Shown here: positions 41,939-49,097 of the stretch, piece after piece
Numbering within the stretch: the first letter of the stretch is position 1
Layout of the letters: every line of letters begins with the position of its first letter
Assembly: GCA_041538025.1 (NCBI GenBank)
Contig: JBGOEV010000013.1
Coordinates: 1-54,268 of the forward strand
Source: Thermosaccharophagus gerlachensis
GTDB taxonomy: Bacteria; Armatimonadota; Fervidibacteria; Fervidibacterales; Thermosaccharophagaceae
Direction of reading: 5' to 3'
DNA: 54,268 nt
Program-made: the position numbers and the translations under genes
Notes under the pieces: generated by a model
The model's database searches: none
What the model was told of the DNA's origin: nothing
The model's input: only the letters and a program-made list of their open reading frames with translations

Positions 41939-42406
41939 ATGTATTCTGAGAAGCTACTTGAGCATTTTAGGAACCCGAGGAATTATGGTCGCATTGAAGA
42001 TGCCGATGGAGTTGGGAAGGTTGGCAACCCAGTTTGTGGTGATGTGATGTATCTCTACATCAAGGTTGATGATGGGCGTATAACCGACATCAAGTTTGAG
42101 ACATTTGGATGCGCTGCAGCTATAGCAACTTCATCTATGGTCACAGAGATGGTCAAGGGGAAGACGATTGAGGAGGCATTGCAAGTGACGAATAAGGCTG
42201 TTGCTGAGGCACTTGGTGGTTTACCACCGATCAAGATGCATTGCTCACTACTTGCCGAGGAAGGGTTAAAAGCTGCGATACTGGACTATTACAACAGGCG
42301 CGGTATTGAACCACCAAAGGCGTTGGTTGAGCGTCTCAAGCGCTTGAAAAAAGATGGAAGCAGTCCCGAGGACAAAACGGATGGTGGTGATGTAACACAT
42401 GGATGA
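41939..42406 (+). CDS. iscU: Fe-S cluster assembly scaffold, NifU/IscU-like
   Basis: This 155-residue scaffold builds Fe-S clusters with sulfur from the desulfurase encoded upstream. The three cluster cysteines sit in GNPVCGD, FETFGCAAAIA and KMHCSLLAEEG, with the EKLLEHFRNPRNYG start. The ATG at 41939 follows GAGGTGAGGG; a GTG at 41927 overlaps nadA and the ribosome site. The last 30 residues form a charged tail. The stop overlaps larE by 8 bases. No HscA/HscB genes are nearby. Confidence 0.93.
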   Translation: MYSEKLLEHFRNPRNYGRIEDADGVGKVGNPVCGDVMYLYIKVDDGRITDIKFETFGCAAAIATSSMVTEMVKGKTIEEALQVTNKAVAEALGGLPPIKMHCSLLAEEGLKAAILDYYNRRGIEPPKALVERLKRLKKDGSSPEDKTDGGDVTHG

Positions 42407-43232
42407 ACGCATTAAGCGATTGCGCAATGTAGTAGAACGACTTGGAAGCGTTGTTGTGGCATATTCTGGAGGTGTTGATTCAACGCTTCTGCTCAAAGTT
42501 TGCCTTGATACGCTCGGTCGTGAAAATGTCCTTGCGGTAACAGCCATCTCACCACTATACCCAGTTGAAGAAGTTGAGGCAGCACGCACACTTGCTGAAG
42601 AATTGGGAGCAAAGCATATGCTCATTGAGACAGAGGAGATGAAGGACGAACGCTTCGTCAAAAACACTCCGCAAAGGTGTTACTACTGCAAGCTGGAGTT
42701 GTTTACCAAGCTTTTGGCTATCGCTAAAGCACATGGATTTAGATTTGTTGTTGATGGTTCAAATGCTGACGATGTTTCTGACTATCGCCCGGGGATGCAA
42801 GCAGGATGTGAGCTTGGTATCATAAGTCCGTTGAAGGAAGCCAACTTGAAGAAGGCTGATATAAGGGAGCTGTCGCGCATGCTTGGATTGCCGACATGGA
42901 ATAAGCCAACAATGGCATGTCTCGCAAGCCGCTTTCCATACTACTACGAGATCACTGAGAAAGAGCTACACATGGTTGCCGAAGCTGAGCGTTTCCTTAA
43001 AGGCATTGGGCTAACTCAGGTGCGCCTTAGGCATCATGGTTACCTTGCGCGCATTGAGGTTTTGCCTAACGAGTTTTCTTTACTCATGGCTGAAGGCGTT
43101 AGGGAAATGGTGGTTGACAAACTTCGCTCAATAGGCTACATCTGGGTGACGCTTGACCTTCGTGGGTATAAAAGTGGCAGTTTTAATGAGGTGCTTTTGA
43201 AGGATAAGGCAGAACTTGGCACATCCAAGTAA
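42399..43232 (+). CDS. larE: LarE-family ATP-dependent sulfur transferase
   Basis: This 277-residue protein of the N-type ATP pyrophosphatase family has the PP-loop SGGVDSTLLLK at about 24-34. LarE gives up sulfur to make the nickel-pincer cofactor. The family landmarks TPQRCYYCKLELF and MACLASRFPYYYEIT are present; the latter Cys aligns with the sacrificial cysteine region. larB and larC are absent from the window, so the substrate could be another cofactor. Its place in an Fe-S operon fits the [4Fe-4S]-dependent LarE variants, which need sulfur from a desulfurase. That link is inference. Confidence 0.88.
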   Translation: MDERIKRLRNVVERLGSVVVAYSGGVDSTLLLKVCLDTLGRENVLAVTAISPLYPVEEVEAARTLAEELGAKHMLIETEEMKDERFVKNTPQRCYYCKLELFTKLLAIAKAHGFRFVVDGSNADDVSDYRPGMQAGCELGIISPLKEANLKKADIRELSRMLGLPTWNKPTMACLASRFPYYYEITEKELHMVAEAERFLKGIGLTQVRLRHHGYLARIEVLPNEFSLLMAEGVREMVVDKLRSIGYIWVTLDLRGYKSGSFNEVLLKDKAELGTSK

Positions 43233-43248
43233 TGGTGGGGGACAGAAT

Positions 43249-43704
43249 ATGCGTTTCACAACGAGGGCTCGTTATGGCTTGCGTTTCCTTATTGATCTGG
43301 CTCTTAACTCAGCTGATGGTCCTGTGCGCCTAAAAGAAATAGCAATGCGTCAAGGGATCTCAAAGAAGTATCTTGAACGCATTGTTTCAATACTTTCAGC
43401 GAGTGGCTTCATCAGGTCTGTTCGTGGTTCCAAAGGAGGGTTCATGCTGGCTAAACCGATAGAGCAGATAAGTGTTCTTGATGCTATAGAGGCGCTTGAT
43501 GGCAAGATAAATGTCGTTAAGTGTATCCTCATGCCAAAAGTTTGTAAGCGCACTTCGGAATGTATTGCGCGAAAGCTGTGGATGAAACTTAACGAAGCTA
43601 TAAGACAAGCTTTAAAGGATGTCACGCTTAAAGACCTTGTTGGTGAAGCAAAGCGTAAGAGAGGAGACAGAAGCAAGGTCTCAAAAAGTGGAAGGAGGTG
43701 TTAA
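43249..43704 (+). CDS. Rrf2-family Fe-S-sensing regulator, IscR-like
   Basis: This 151-residue winged-helix regulator starts with FTTRARYGLRFLIDLALNS, then the recognition helix region GISKKYLERIVSILSASGFIRSVRGSKGGFMLAKP. A cluster-binding loop follows with three cysteines spaced C-x6-C-x5-C, like IscR. ATG 43249 follows GGTGGGGGA; the frame extends upstream over larE's end. Being the fifth gene of the Fe-S operon, it probably represses or tunes the promoter at 39627-39655 according to cluster supply. Target is inference. Confidence 0.9.
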   Translation: MRFTTRARYGLRFLIDLALNSADGPVRLKEIAMRQGISKKYLERIVSILSASGFIRSVRGSKGGFMLAKPIEQISVLDAIEALDGKINVVKCILMPKVCKRTSECIARKLWMKLNEAIRQALKDVTLKDLVGEAKRKRGDRSKVSKSGRRC

Positions 43705-43706
43705 AG

Positions 43707-43982
43707 ATGCCTGTTCAAGTCCGCATACCAACACCTTTGCGTAGCCTGACAGGTGGTCAGGATGTTGTAGGTGTTGAGGCTAAGACTGTTAGGGAGATGA
43801 TTGAGAAGCTTGAGGAGAGGTTTCCGGGTGTGAAACAAAGGTTATGTGACGATGCTGGACAGCTTAGGCAGTTCATCAACATCTTCGTTGATGGTGAGGA
43901 CATACGCTTTCTTGAAGGGCTTGAAACACCTTTGAAGGAGTCAAGCGAGGTCTCAATTATTCCAGCCATAGCAGGTGGCTGA
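43707..43982 (+). CDS. MoaD/ThiS-like ubiquitin-fold sulfur carrier
   Basis: This 91-residue beta-grasp protein ends in IIPAIAGG; the C-terminal Gly-Gly is the site of thiocarboxylate formation. Segments VRIPTPLRSLTGGQDVVGVEAKTVREMIEKLEERFPGVKQRL fit the MoaD/archaeal SAMP-like family. ATG 43707 is preceded by a strong GGAGGTG site and directly follows the Rrf2 gene. It may provide sulfur for molybdopterin (needed by the formate dehydrogenase-like enzyme at the left edge) or for another thio-cofactor. Family is sure; recipient is not. Confidence 0.85.
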   Translation: MPVQVRIPTPLRSLTGGQDVVGVEAKTVREMIEKLEERFPGVKQRLCDDAGQLRQFINIFVDGEDIRFLEGLETPLKESSEVSIIPAIAGG

Positions 43983-44038
43983 TTAGTGCTTCGTTAGGTT
44001 ATGCTGGTATTGCATAAAGCTTCCTTGCATGTCACACT

Positions 44039-44044
44039 TATAAT
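44039..44044 (+). promoter_or_regulatory. Candidate -10 element upstream of rtcB
   Basis: A perfect TATAAT at 44039-44044 lies about 110 bases before the rtcB start codon. No convincing -35 hexamer is found 16-18 bases upstream. If used, the transcript would begin just ahead of the inverted repeat at 44063-44120. Confidence 0.35.
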
Positions 44045-44062
44045 GCGAGATACTCAAAGACA

Positions 44063-44120
44063 TTTAACCTCATTGGTTGGATGCTTATGCAAGTGCTACC
44101 TTTGATAGAGTGAGGTTAAA
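44063..44120 (+). repeat. Perfect 10-bp inverted repeat in the rtcB 5' region
   Basis: TTTAACCTCA (44063-44072) is exactly complementary to TGAGGTTAAA (44111-44120), enclosing 38 bases. In RNA it would form a long-loop hairpin ending 33 bases before the rtcB start and 18 before its ribosome site. Structure is seen; function is unknown. Confidence 0.55.
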
Positions 44121-44153
44121 GCCTTCTTGTGCGTTGATGGAGGTGTTTCCCTA

Positions 44154-45620
44154 ATGAGCAATGGCGGATTTACTGGTCCAATTGAAAAGATTGATGAGTG
44201 GCGTTGGCGTGTCCCAAGGAGATACAAAAGGGAGATGCGAACTGACGGCATTCTATATGCTTCTGAGAGGATGCTTCAAGAGATAAGGAGGGATCAGTCG
44301 CTTGAGCAACTTGCGAATGTGGCGTGCCTGCCGGGGATAGTTGGTTTCTCGCTTGCTATGCCAGACATCCACTGGGGCTACGGTTTCCCGATTGGTGGGG
44401 TAGCTGCTTTTGATGTTGAGACAGGCGTGATATCTCCGGGTGGCATCGGCTACGACATAAACTGTGGTGTAAGGCTGCTAAGGACAAACTTGACAAGAAA
44501 GGATGTTGAGCCAAGGCTTGAAGAGCTCCTGCGCACCATATTCCAAATGGTTCCGTGCGGAGTCGGTAGCGAAAGCAAACTTAGGCTTAGCAGGAGCGAA
44601 TTTGAGGAGGTTTTAGTTGAAGGTGCAAAGTGGGCTGTGAGGAAGAGGGGGATGGGTTGGGAAGAAGACTTAGAGTGCACCGAAGAGAATGGCGCTATAG
44701 AGGGCGCAGAGCCAAGGTATGTGAGTTCAAGGGCTATTGAAAGAGGATTACCACAGATTGGGACCTTGGGGGCTGGTAACCATTTCCTTGAGGTGCAGGT
44801 TGTTGAGGAGATTTATAACCGAGAGATCGCTCGCAAGATGGGGATTGAAGAAATTGGTCAAGTGACAGTGATGATACATTGTGGCTCAAGAGGCTTTGGG
44901 CATCAGGTCTGCGATGATTATCTTGAAGTGATGCGGAACGCGTCGCGAAAATACAACATCTATCTGCCCGACATACAGCTTGCCTGTGCCCCGTTCAAAT
45001 CCGAAGAGGCACAGCGCTACTTTGGGGCAATGAAATGCGCTGTTAACTATGCATTCGCCAACAGGCAAGCTATAGCGCACTGGGTGAGAAAAGCTTTTGA
45101 GAAGGTCTTTGGCAAGAGCGCTGAGGAGTTAGGCTTGCGCATGGTTTACGATGTGGCACACAATATCGCTAAAGTTGAAGAACACGAGGTTGACGGTGAG
45201 AAGAAAAAACTTGTTGTCCACCGCAAAGGCGCAACGAGGGCGTTTCCAGCAGGTCATCCTGATGTGCCCAGCATCTACCGTGATATAGGTCAACCGGTTC
45301 TTGTTCCGGGTGATATGGGGACACGCTCCTACTTGCTTGTTGGGACACAGCTTGCGATGAAGGAAACATGGGGCTCAACAGCTCACGGTGCAGGGAGGGT
45401 CTTAAGCAGGGCAAAAGCTGCAAAAAGTAGGAGAGCTGAGGACATCCAGAGGGAGCTTGAGAAACAAGGAATAACAGTTATTGCAGCAAGCCGAAAAACA
45501 CTTGTTGAGGAAGCCCCAGAAGCCTATAAAGATGTGGATGAGGTTGCAAGAGTTGTCCACGGTGCTGGGATATCGTTGCGCGTTGCAAGGATGCGCCCAA
45601 TAGGCGTCGTTAAAGGGTAA
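44154..45620 (+). CDS. rtcB: RNA-splicing ligase RtcB
   Basis: RtcB joins RNA 2',3'-cyclic phosphate ends to 5'-OH ends using GTP and manganese; in bacteria it repairs tRNA and rRNA. The 488-residue protein has SPGGIGYDINCGVRLLRTNL, GTLGAGNHFLEVQ, IHCGSRGFGHQVCDDY and the later RKGATRAFPAGHPDVP segments holding the metal and guanylylation residues. ATG 44154 follows a strong GGAGGTG; a GTG at 44127 overlaps nothing conserved. No archease gene is adjacent. Inverted repeats lie on both sides of the gene. Confidence 0.95.
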   Translation: MSNGGFTGPIEKIDEWRWRVPRRYKREMRTDGILYASERMLQEIRRDQSLEQLANVACLPGIVGFSLAMPDIHWGYGFPIGGVAAFDVETGVISPGGIGYDINCGVRLLRTNLTRKDVEPRLEELLRTIFQMVPCGVGSESKLRLSRSEFEEVLVEGAKWAVRKRGMGWEEDLECTEENGAIEGAEPRYVSSRAIERGLPQIGTLGAGNHFLEVQVVEEIYNREIARKMGIEEIGQVTVMIHCGSRGFGHQVCDDYLEVMRNASRKYNIYLPDIQLACAPFKSEEAQRYFGAMKCAVNYAFANRQAIAHWVRKAFEKVFGKSAEELGLRMVYDVAHNIAKVEEHEVDGEKKKLVVHRKGATRAFPAGHPDVPSIYRDIGQPVLVPGDMGTRSYLLVGTQLAMKETWGSTAHGAGRVLSRAKAAKSRRAEDIQRELEKQGITVIAASRKTLVEEAPEAYKDVDEVARVVHGAGISLRVARMRPIGVVKG

Positions 45621-45642
45621 ATTAGGAGCAATATCTACCCAA

Positions 45643-45688
45643 GGTTACCTGAATGCCCACAGTAGAGGATTCATGGCATGGGGTAACC
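45643..45688 (+). repeat. Two-part inverted repeat just after rtcB, possible structured RNA or terminator
   Basis: GGTTACC (45643-45649) pairs with GGTAACC (45682-45688), and inside them ATGCC (45653-45657) pairs with GGCAT (45675-45679), leaving a 17-base loop. No T-run follows, so a simple intrinsic terminator is unlikely. It begins 23 bases after the rtcB stop. The rest of the 250-base gap before the methyltransferase gene holds no gene I can support. Confidence 0.5.
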
Positions 45689-45871
45689 AAACGGACTCAC
45701 GGTTTGTTTATACCCTCGGTTCCTCGCTTAGCTTATGACTTCGTGTATCCGCAAAATTTTGTGCGAAAAGGTTGGCTTAAATTCGGAATCTTGCGAAAGA
45801 ATTGACAAGTTTTGACGAAGTAGTGTTTCGTTGCGCTTTCGGGAAAGAGCGATAAGCTTGTTTGATGTGCT

Positions 45872-46588
45872 ATGCAAGCTAAGTCCTTTATGACGACACG
45901 GGTTGCTATCTCAAAGATATTCGCTGGCATTGTTGAAAGGTATGAGCTTGTGAATCACATCATCACTCTTTGCCTTGACTGCTATTGGAGGTGGCGCACT
46001 GTTGCTATAGCTGTTGGTGATAGTCATGTTTTAGCTCTTGACCTTTGTTCCGGCACTGGAGATATGGCTCTTTCTCTCCTTAGGGCATCAAAAGGGAAGG
46101 CGATGGTTATTGCGGTTGACATTTGTCCACAGATGGCTTTGAAAGCGTCCTACAGGCTTCGCAAGCATGGAGTTCATTTCATCGTCGCCGATGCAATGCT
46201 ACTGCCTTTTCGTGATCATGCTTTTGATATCATTACAATCTCCTTCGGTATCCGCAACATATTCAAAAGCCGAGTTAGCTTCGTTAAATGGCTTGCCGAG
46301 GTTAGACAGAAGTTGAGGGATGGAGGGAAGCTCATCCTGTTGGAGACAAGCCAACCAGAAATACGCCCAATAATGAGGCTTTTTCACTGGTATGTTCGTT
46401 TTGTTGTCAGGTGGTTGGGTGGATGGCTCTCAGGCTCGCCGAGTGCTTATCGCTACCTCAGTGACACGATAATCCATTTTGTTGATGCTAAGACGCTGGC
46501 TCAGATGCTCCTTGAAGCCGGGTTTAAGAAAGTGCATGTTTTTCCGTTTCTGTTTGGCATTGTGGTAGCACACATCGCTATAAAGTGA
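45872..46588 (+). CDS. menG: UbiE/MenG-like quinone-biosynthesis C-methyltransferase
   Basis: This 238-residue SAM-dependent methyltransferase methylates the demethylmenaquinone ring. It has the family start FAGIVERYELVNHIITLCLDCYWR, the SAM motif LDLCSGTGDMALSLL, and AVDICPQM, DAMLLPFRDHAFDIITISFGIRN and the C-terminal RYLSDTIIHF region. The start is uncertain: ATG 45872 has no clear ribosome site. A respiratory quinone is therefore probable in this organism, although the hydrogenase seen here does not need one. It converges with the LolA-like gene, 10 bases apart. Confidence 0.85.
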   Translation: MQAKSFMTTRVAISKIFAGIVERYELVNHIITLCLDCYWRWRTVAIAVGDSHVLALDLCSGTGDMALSLLRASKGKAMVIAVDICPQMALKASYRLRKHGVHFIVADAMLLPFRDHAFDIITISFGIRNIFKSRVSFVKWLAEVRQKLRDGGKLILLETSQPEIRPIMRLFHWYVRFVVRWLGGWLSGSPSAYRYLSDTIIHFVDAKTLAQMLLEAGFKKVHVFPFLFGIVVAHIAIK

Positions 46589-46598
46589 GCTTTCATAC

Positions 46599-47369
46599 TC
46601 ACTTGCTTGTCTCCTCATGTGGTGGAGTAAGTGAGTCAACTACTTTTGCGCCCTTTGGGGGTTTGAACACAAATTCGTTAACACCAAATTTTGGGTTTCG
46701 CTCTATGGATAAGCAAGTGCTTGTTATGAGTATTTCAACTGGTGGAAATGGTGGCACATCAATGTAAGCCTTCGTTTTTGTTTGCCAAACTAACCAATCC
46801 CTCATGCCGACGTATATTTGCTGCTCAAGATCATCGTTGTATTTTATGCGCAGCACATAGCATTTTTTATCGCCTACATTTGCAGTTCCAGCAATGCTGG
46901 ATTCCTTTATCTCTGTCTTTGGCTTGTAGCCACAGAACAAAGCTACAGCCATATTCTCCCTATGGTCTTTGCGAGAGCCAATTGGCTTAAATAAGCCCCA
47001 TGTGCTAACCATGTCCTTTGGTGCATTCTCGATTTGGTATTGCTTCCACTGCTCTGCGAATGTCCAGATGCGCTTTCCATCGCTCACAACAAGAAGTGAT
47101 GGTGCTCCCGCTTTCTTCAAGCTCATCTTGCCACGAAGCTTGTTCGGGTGCTCCATACTCACAGAGATGCTTATTGGGGTCTTGAGCAAAGGCTCAATCA
47201 TCATTTGTGCTTCTATGCGCATGGAGTTTGAAGAGTGTGCCTTCATTGCTCTGTAAAGCACTTTATGAGGTGTTAAGCGTGTTTGGAAAATGATGAAAGC
47301 AACAAGGGTTACGATAACCACTGTTGCAAGGCATGCGAAGGCAATCCACCGAGCTTTCCTGTTGCTCAT
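46599..47369 (-). CDS. Exported LolA/DUF2092-like protein
   Basis: This 256-residue protein has an N-terminal membrane helix or uncleaved signal (IAFACLATVVIVTLVAFIIF, about 9-28) and then a beta-rich domain. The pattern of successive strands with SDGKRIWTFAEQWKQYQI and KKCYVLRIKYND is that of LolA/LolB-like lipoprotein carriers (DUF2092-type). ATG 47369 follows GGTGGTGATT. No localisation machinery is adjacent. It fits a cell with an outer membrane, but the exact role is unknown. Confidence 0.65.
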   Translation of the reverse strand: MSNRKARWIAFACLATVVIVTLVAFIIFQTRLTPHKVLYRAMKAHSSNSMRIEAQMMIEPLLKTPISISVSMEHPNKLRGKMSLKKAGAPSLLVVSDGKRIWTFAEQWKQYQIENAPKDMVSTWGLFKPIGSRKDHRENMAVALFCGYKPKTEIKESSIAGTANVGDKKCYVLRIKYNDDLEQQIYVGMRDWLVWQTKTKAYIDVPPFPPVEILITSTCLSIERNPKFGVNEFVFKPPKGAKVVDSLTPPHEETSK

Positions 47370-47539
47370 TTCAATCACCACCGAAGTTTGTTACAATGCG
47401 TTTGGAACAATAAAAGTGTAGCGTATGACACGATGATATGCACATGCCCAGAGCAACGACAGTGCGGTTTACACATTTTGGGTTGAAGTGTTTGAGCTGT
47501 GCTAAAATGTTATGATGCGTGAGGAAGGTGTGTTTTAAG

Positions 47540-47998
47540 ATGCTCAAGGAAAGGCTGATGGAGGACTACAAGGAAGCACTGCGCGAGCGTGATCATATAA
47601 GGGTAAGCACGTTGCGTATGCTTAGGGCTGCAATACACAACGCCGAGATTGAAAAGGGTAGGGAGTTGAGTGATGAGGAATTGCTTGGCGTTATAAGGTC
47701 TGAGATACGCAAGGAGAGAGAGGCACTTGAAGCGTTTGAGCTTGGCAGGAGGGAAGAACTGGCTACCGAGACAAGGAGGCGGATAGAAATACTTGAGAGC
47801 TACATTCCGAGGATGCTGACAGACGAGGAAATAAGAGAGCTTGCCATTAAGGTCATTGATGAAGTGGGTGCTCTCTCTCCGAAGGACATGGGTAAGGTCA
47901 TGAGCAAGCTCATGCCACAAATAAAAGGTCTTGCTAACGGGAGCACAGTTAGCAATATCGTCAGAGAGCTGCTTGAAGAAAAGCTCAGTGGAAGGTAA
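47540..47998 (+). CDS. yqeY: GatB/YqeY domain protein
   Basis: This 152-residue helical protein matches YqeY: LKERLMEDYKEALRERDHIRVSTLRMLRAAIHNAEIEKGREL, then EREALEAFELGRREELATETRRRIEILESYIP and the C-terminal MGKVMSKLMPQIKGLANGSTVSNIVRELL, which resembles the tail domain of the GatB amidotransferase subunit. It may help tRNA-dependent amidation. ATG 47540 follows GGAAGGTG. It sits upstream of phoH, a neighbourhood also known from Firmicutes and relatives. Confidence 0.92.
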   Translation: MLKERLMEDYKEALRERDHIRVSTLRMLRAAIHNAEIEKGRELSDEELLGVIRSEIRKEREALEAFELGRREELATETRRRIEILESYIPRMLTDEEIRELAIKVIDEVGALSPKDMGKVMSKLMPQIKGLANGSTVSNIVRELLEEKLSGR

Positions 47999-48027
47999 GC
48001 GAATTTTAAACTTTGGGGTGAAGTAAG

Positions 48028-48053
48028 TTTGGGTAGCTGATCTGCTGCCCAAG
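48028..48053 (+). promoter_or_regulatory. Hairpin covering the phoH ribosome-binding region
   Basis: TTGGGTAGC (48029-48037) pairs with GCTGCCCAA (48044-48052) with one U-G pair and a six-base loop; an outer U-G could extend it. Its right end overlaps the first bases of the AAGGTGAG ribosome site (48051-48058), so it could limit translation of phoH. No test of function is possible here. Confidence 0.45.
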
Positions 48054-48061
48054 GTGAGCTG

Positions 48062-49084
48062 ATGGATACATCGGAGACAAGCCTTGGAATGAATGAGCAA
48101 GTTGAAAGAAAGGTTTGGGTTAAAAATAGCTCCACATTGGCTCTTGTGCTTGGGGTGAAGGATGAGAACAGGCGTCTTCTTGAGAGCGCTTTCTCCACAA
48201 GCATAATAGCAAGGGACAATGTCATCCATATAAGAGGCAGGCATCCAGATGTTGAAAGAGTGGCTGAGTTGCTTTCCCGAGTGATCTTAGTTGTTGAATC
48301 AGGTGGTAACATAACCCACTCTGACTTTCGCTACCTTGTTCGTTCAACGCTTCTTGGGGAGCCAGTTGAGGAAGCGATACAAGGGTTGACTGAGTGCATA
48401 GTCATTACAGAACGAGGTCATAAAGTTGTTCCTAAGACAAAAGGGCAAAGGGAATACGTTGAAGCTGTTGCAAAGCATGACCTTGTCTTTGCCATAGGAC
48501 CTGCTGGCACAGGGAAGACTTATCTTGCGATGGCTATGGCGATAGCAGCGTTACAAAGAAGGCAGGTTAGCAGGCTCGTGCTTGCAAGACCAGCTGTTGA
48601 GGCTGGTGAGAAGCTTGGTTACCTCCCCGGAAACATTGAAGAGAAGGTTGACCCATATCTTCGCCCACTCTACGATGCACTTTACGATATCCTTGGGGCG
48701 CAGAAGTGCCAACGCTACTTGGAGAAGCGCATTATTGAAGTAATACCACTGGCGTATATGCGTGGGAGAACTTTTAACGATGCTTTCATGGTGCTTGACG
48801 AAGCCCAAAATGCGACTGTCCTGCAAATGAAGATGTTCCTTACAAGGATGGGATACGGCTCAAAGGCAATAGTTACTGGCGATATAACTCAAATTGATCT
48901 ACCTCAAGGTGTCCGCTCGGGCTTGGTAGCGATTCGTGAGATATTGAAAGGGGTTGATGGTGTCGCCTTTGTTTACCTCACTGAGAAGGATGTTGTCCGT
49001 CATCCGCTTGTGCAGAAAATTGTTTTGGCATTTGAGGCATGGGAACAGGCAGAGAAGAGAAAAGGGCACGAAGGGAAGCAGTGA
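48062..49084 (+). CDS. phoH: PhoH-family ATPase
   Basis: This 340-residue protein has a small N-terminal KH-like domain and a PhoH ATPase domain: Walker A GPAGTGKTYLAMAMAI near 149, the conserved RPAVEAGEKLGYLPGNIEEKVDPYLRPLYDAL, Walker B VLDEAQNAT and TGDITQIDLPQG. PhoH proteins have roles in RNA metabolism and are typically linked to YbeY. ATG 48062 follows AAGGTGAG. The gene order phoH-pgpH-ybeY here is the classic one. Confidence 0.93.
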   Translation: MDTSETSLGMNEQVERKVWVKNSSTLALVLGVKDENRRLLESAFSTSIIARDNVIHIRGRHPDVERVAELLSRVILVVESGGNITHSDFRYLVRSTLLGEPVEEAIQGLTECIVITERGHKVVPKTKGQREYVEAVAKHDLVFAIGPAGTGKTYLAMAMAIAALQRRQVSRLVLARPAVEAGEKLGYLPGNIEEKVDPYLRPLYDALYDILGAQKCQRYLEKRIIEVIPLAYMRGRTFNDAFMVLDEAQNATVLQMKMFLTRMGYGSKAIVTGDITQIDLPQGVRSGLVAIREILKGVDGVAFVYLTEKDVVRHPLVQKIVLAFEAWEQAEKRKGHEGKQ

Positions 49085-49097
49085 GGTGGTTCTGTTT

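Noticed and set aside
45780..45871. A TTGACA near 45802 as the promoter of the menG-like gene, and a small hairpin near 45834.
   Set aside because: No -10 hexamer is found at proper spacing, and the hairpin has a wobble pair, a short stem and no T-run, so neither is supported.
48954..49097. An upstream start for the PgpH-like gene inside phoH.
   Set aside because: The extra 48 residues are a shadow of phoH in another frame, while ATG 49098 has a good ribosome site.
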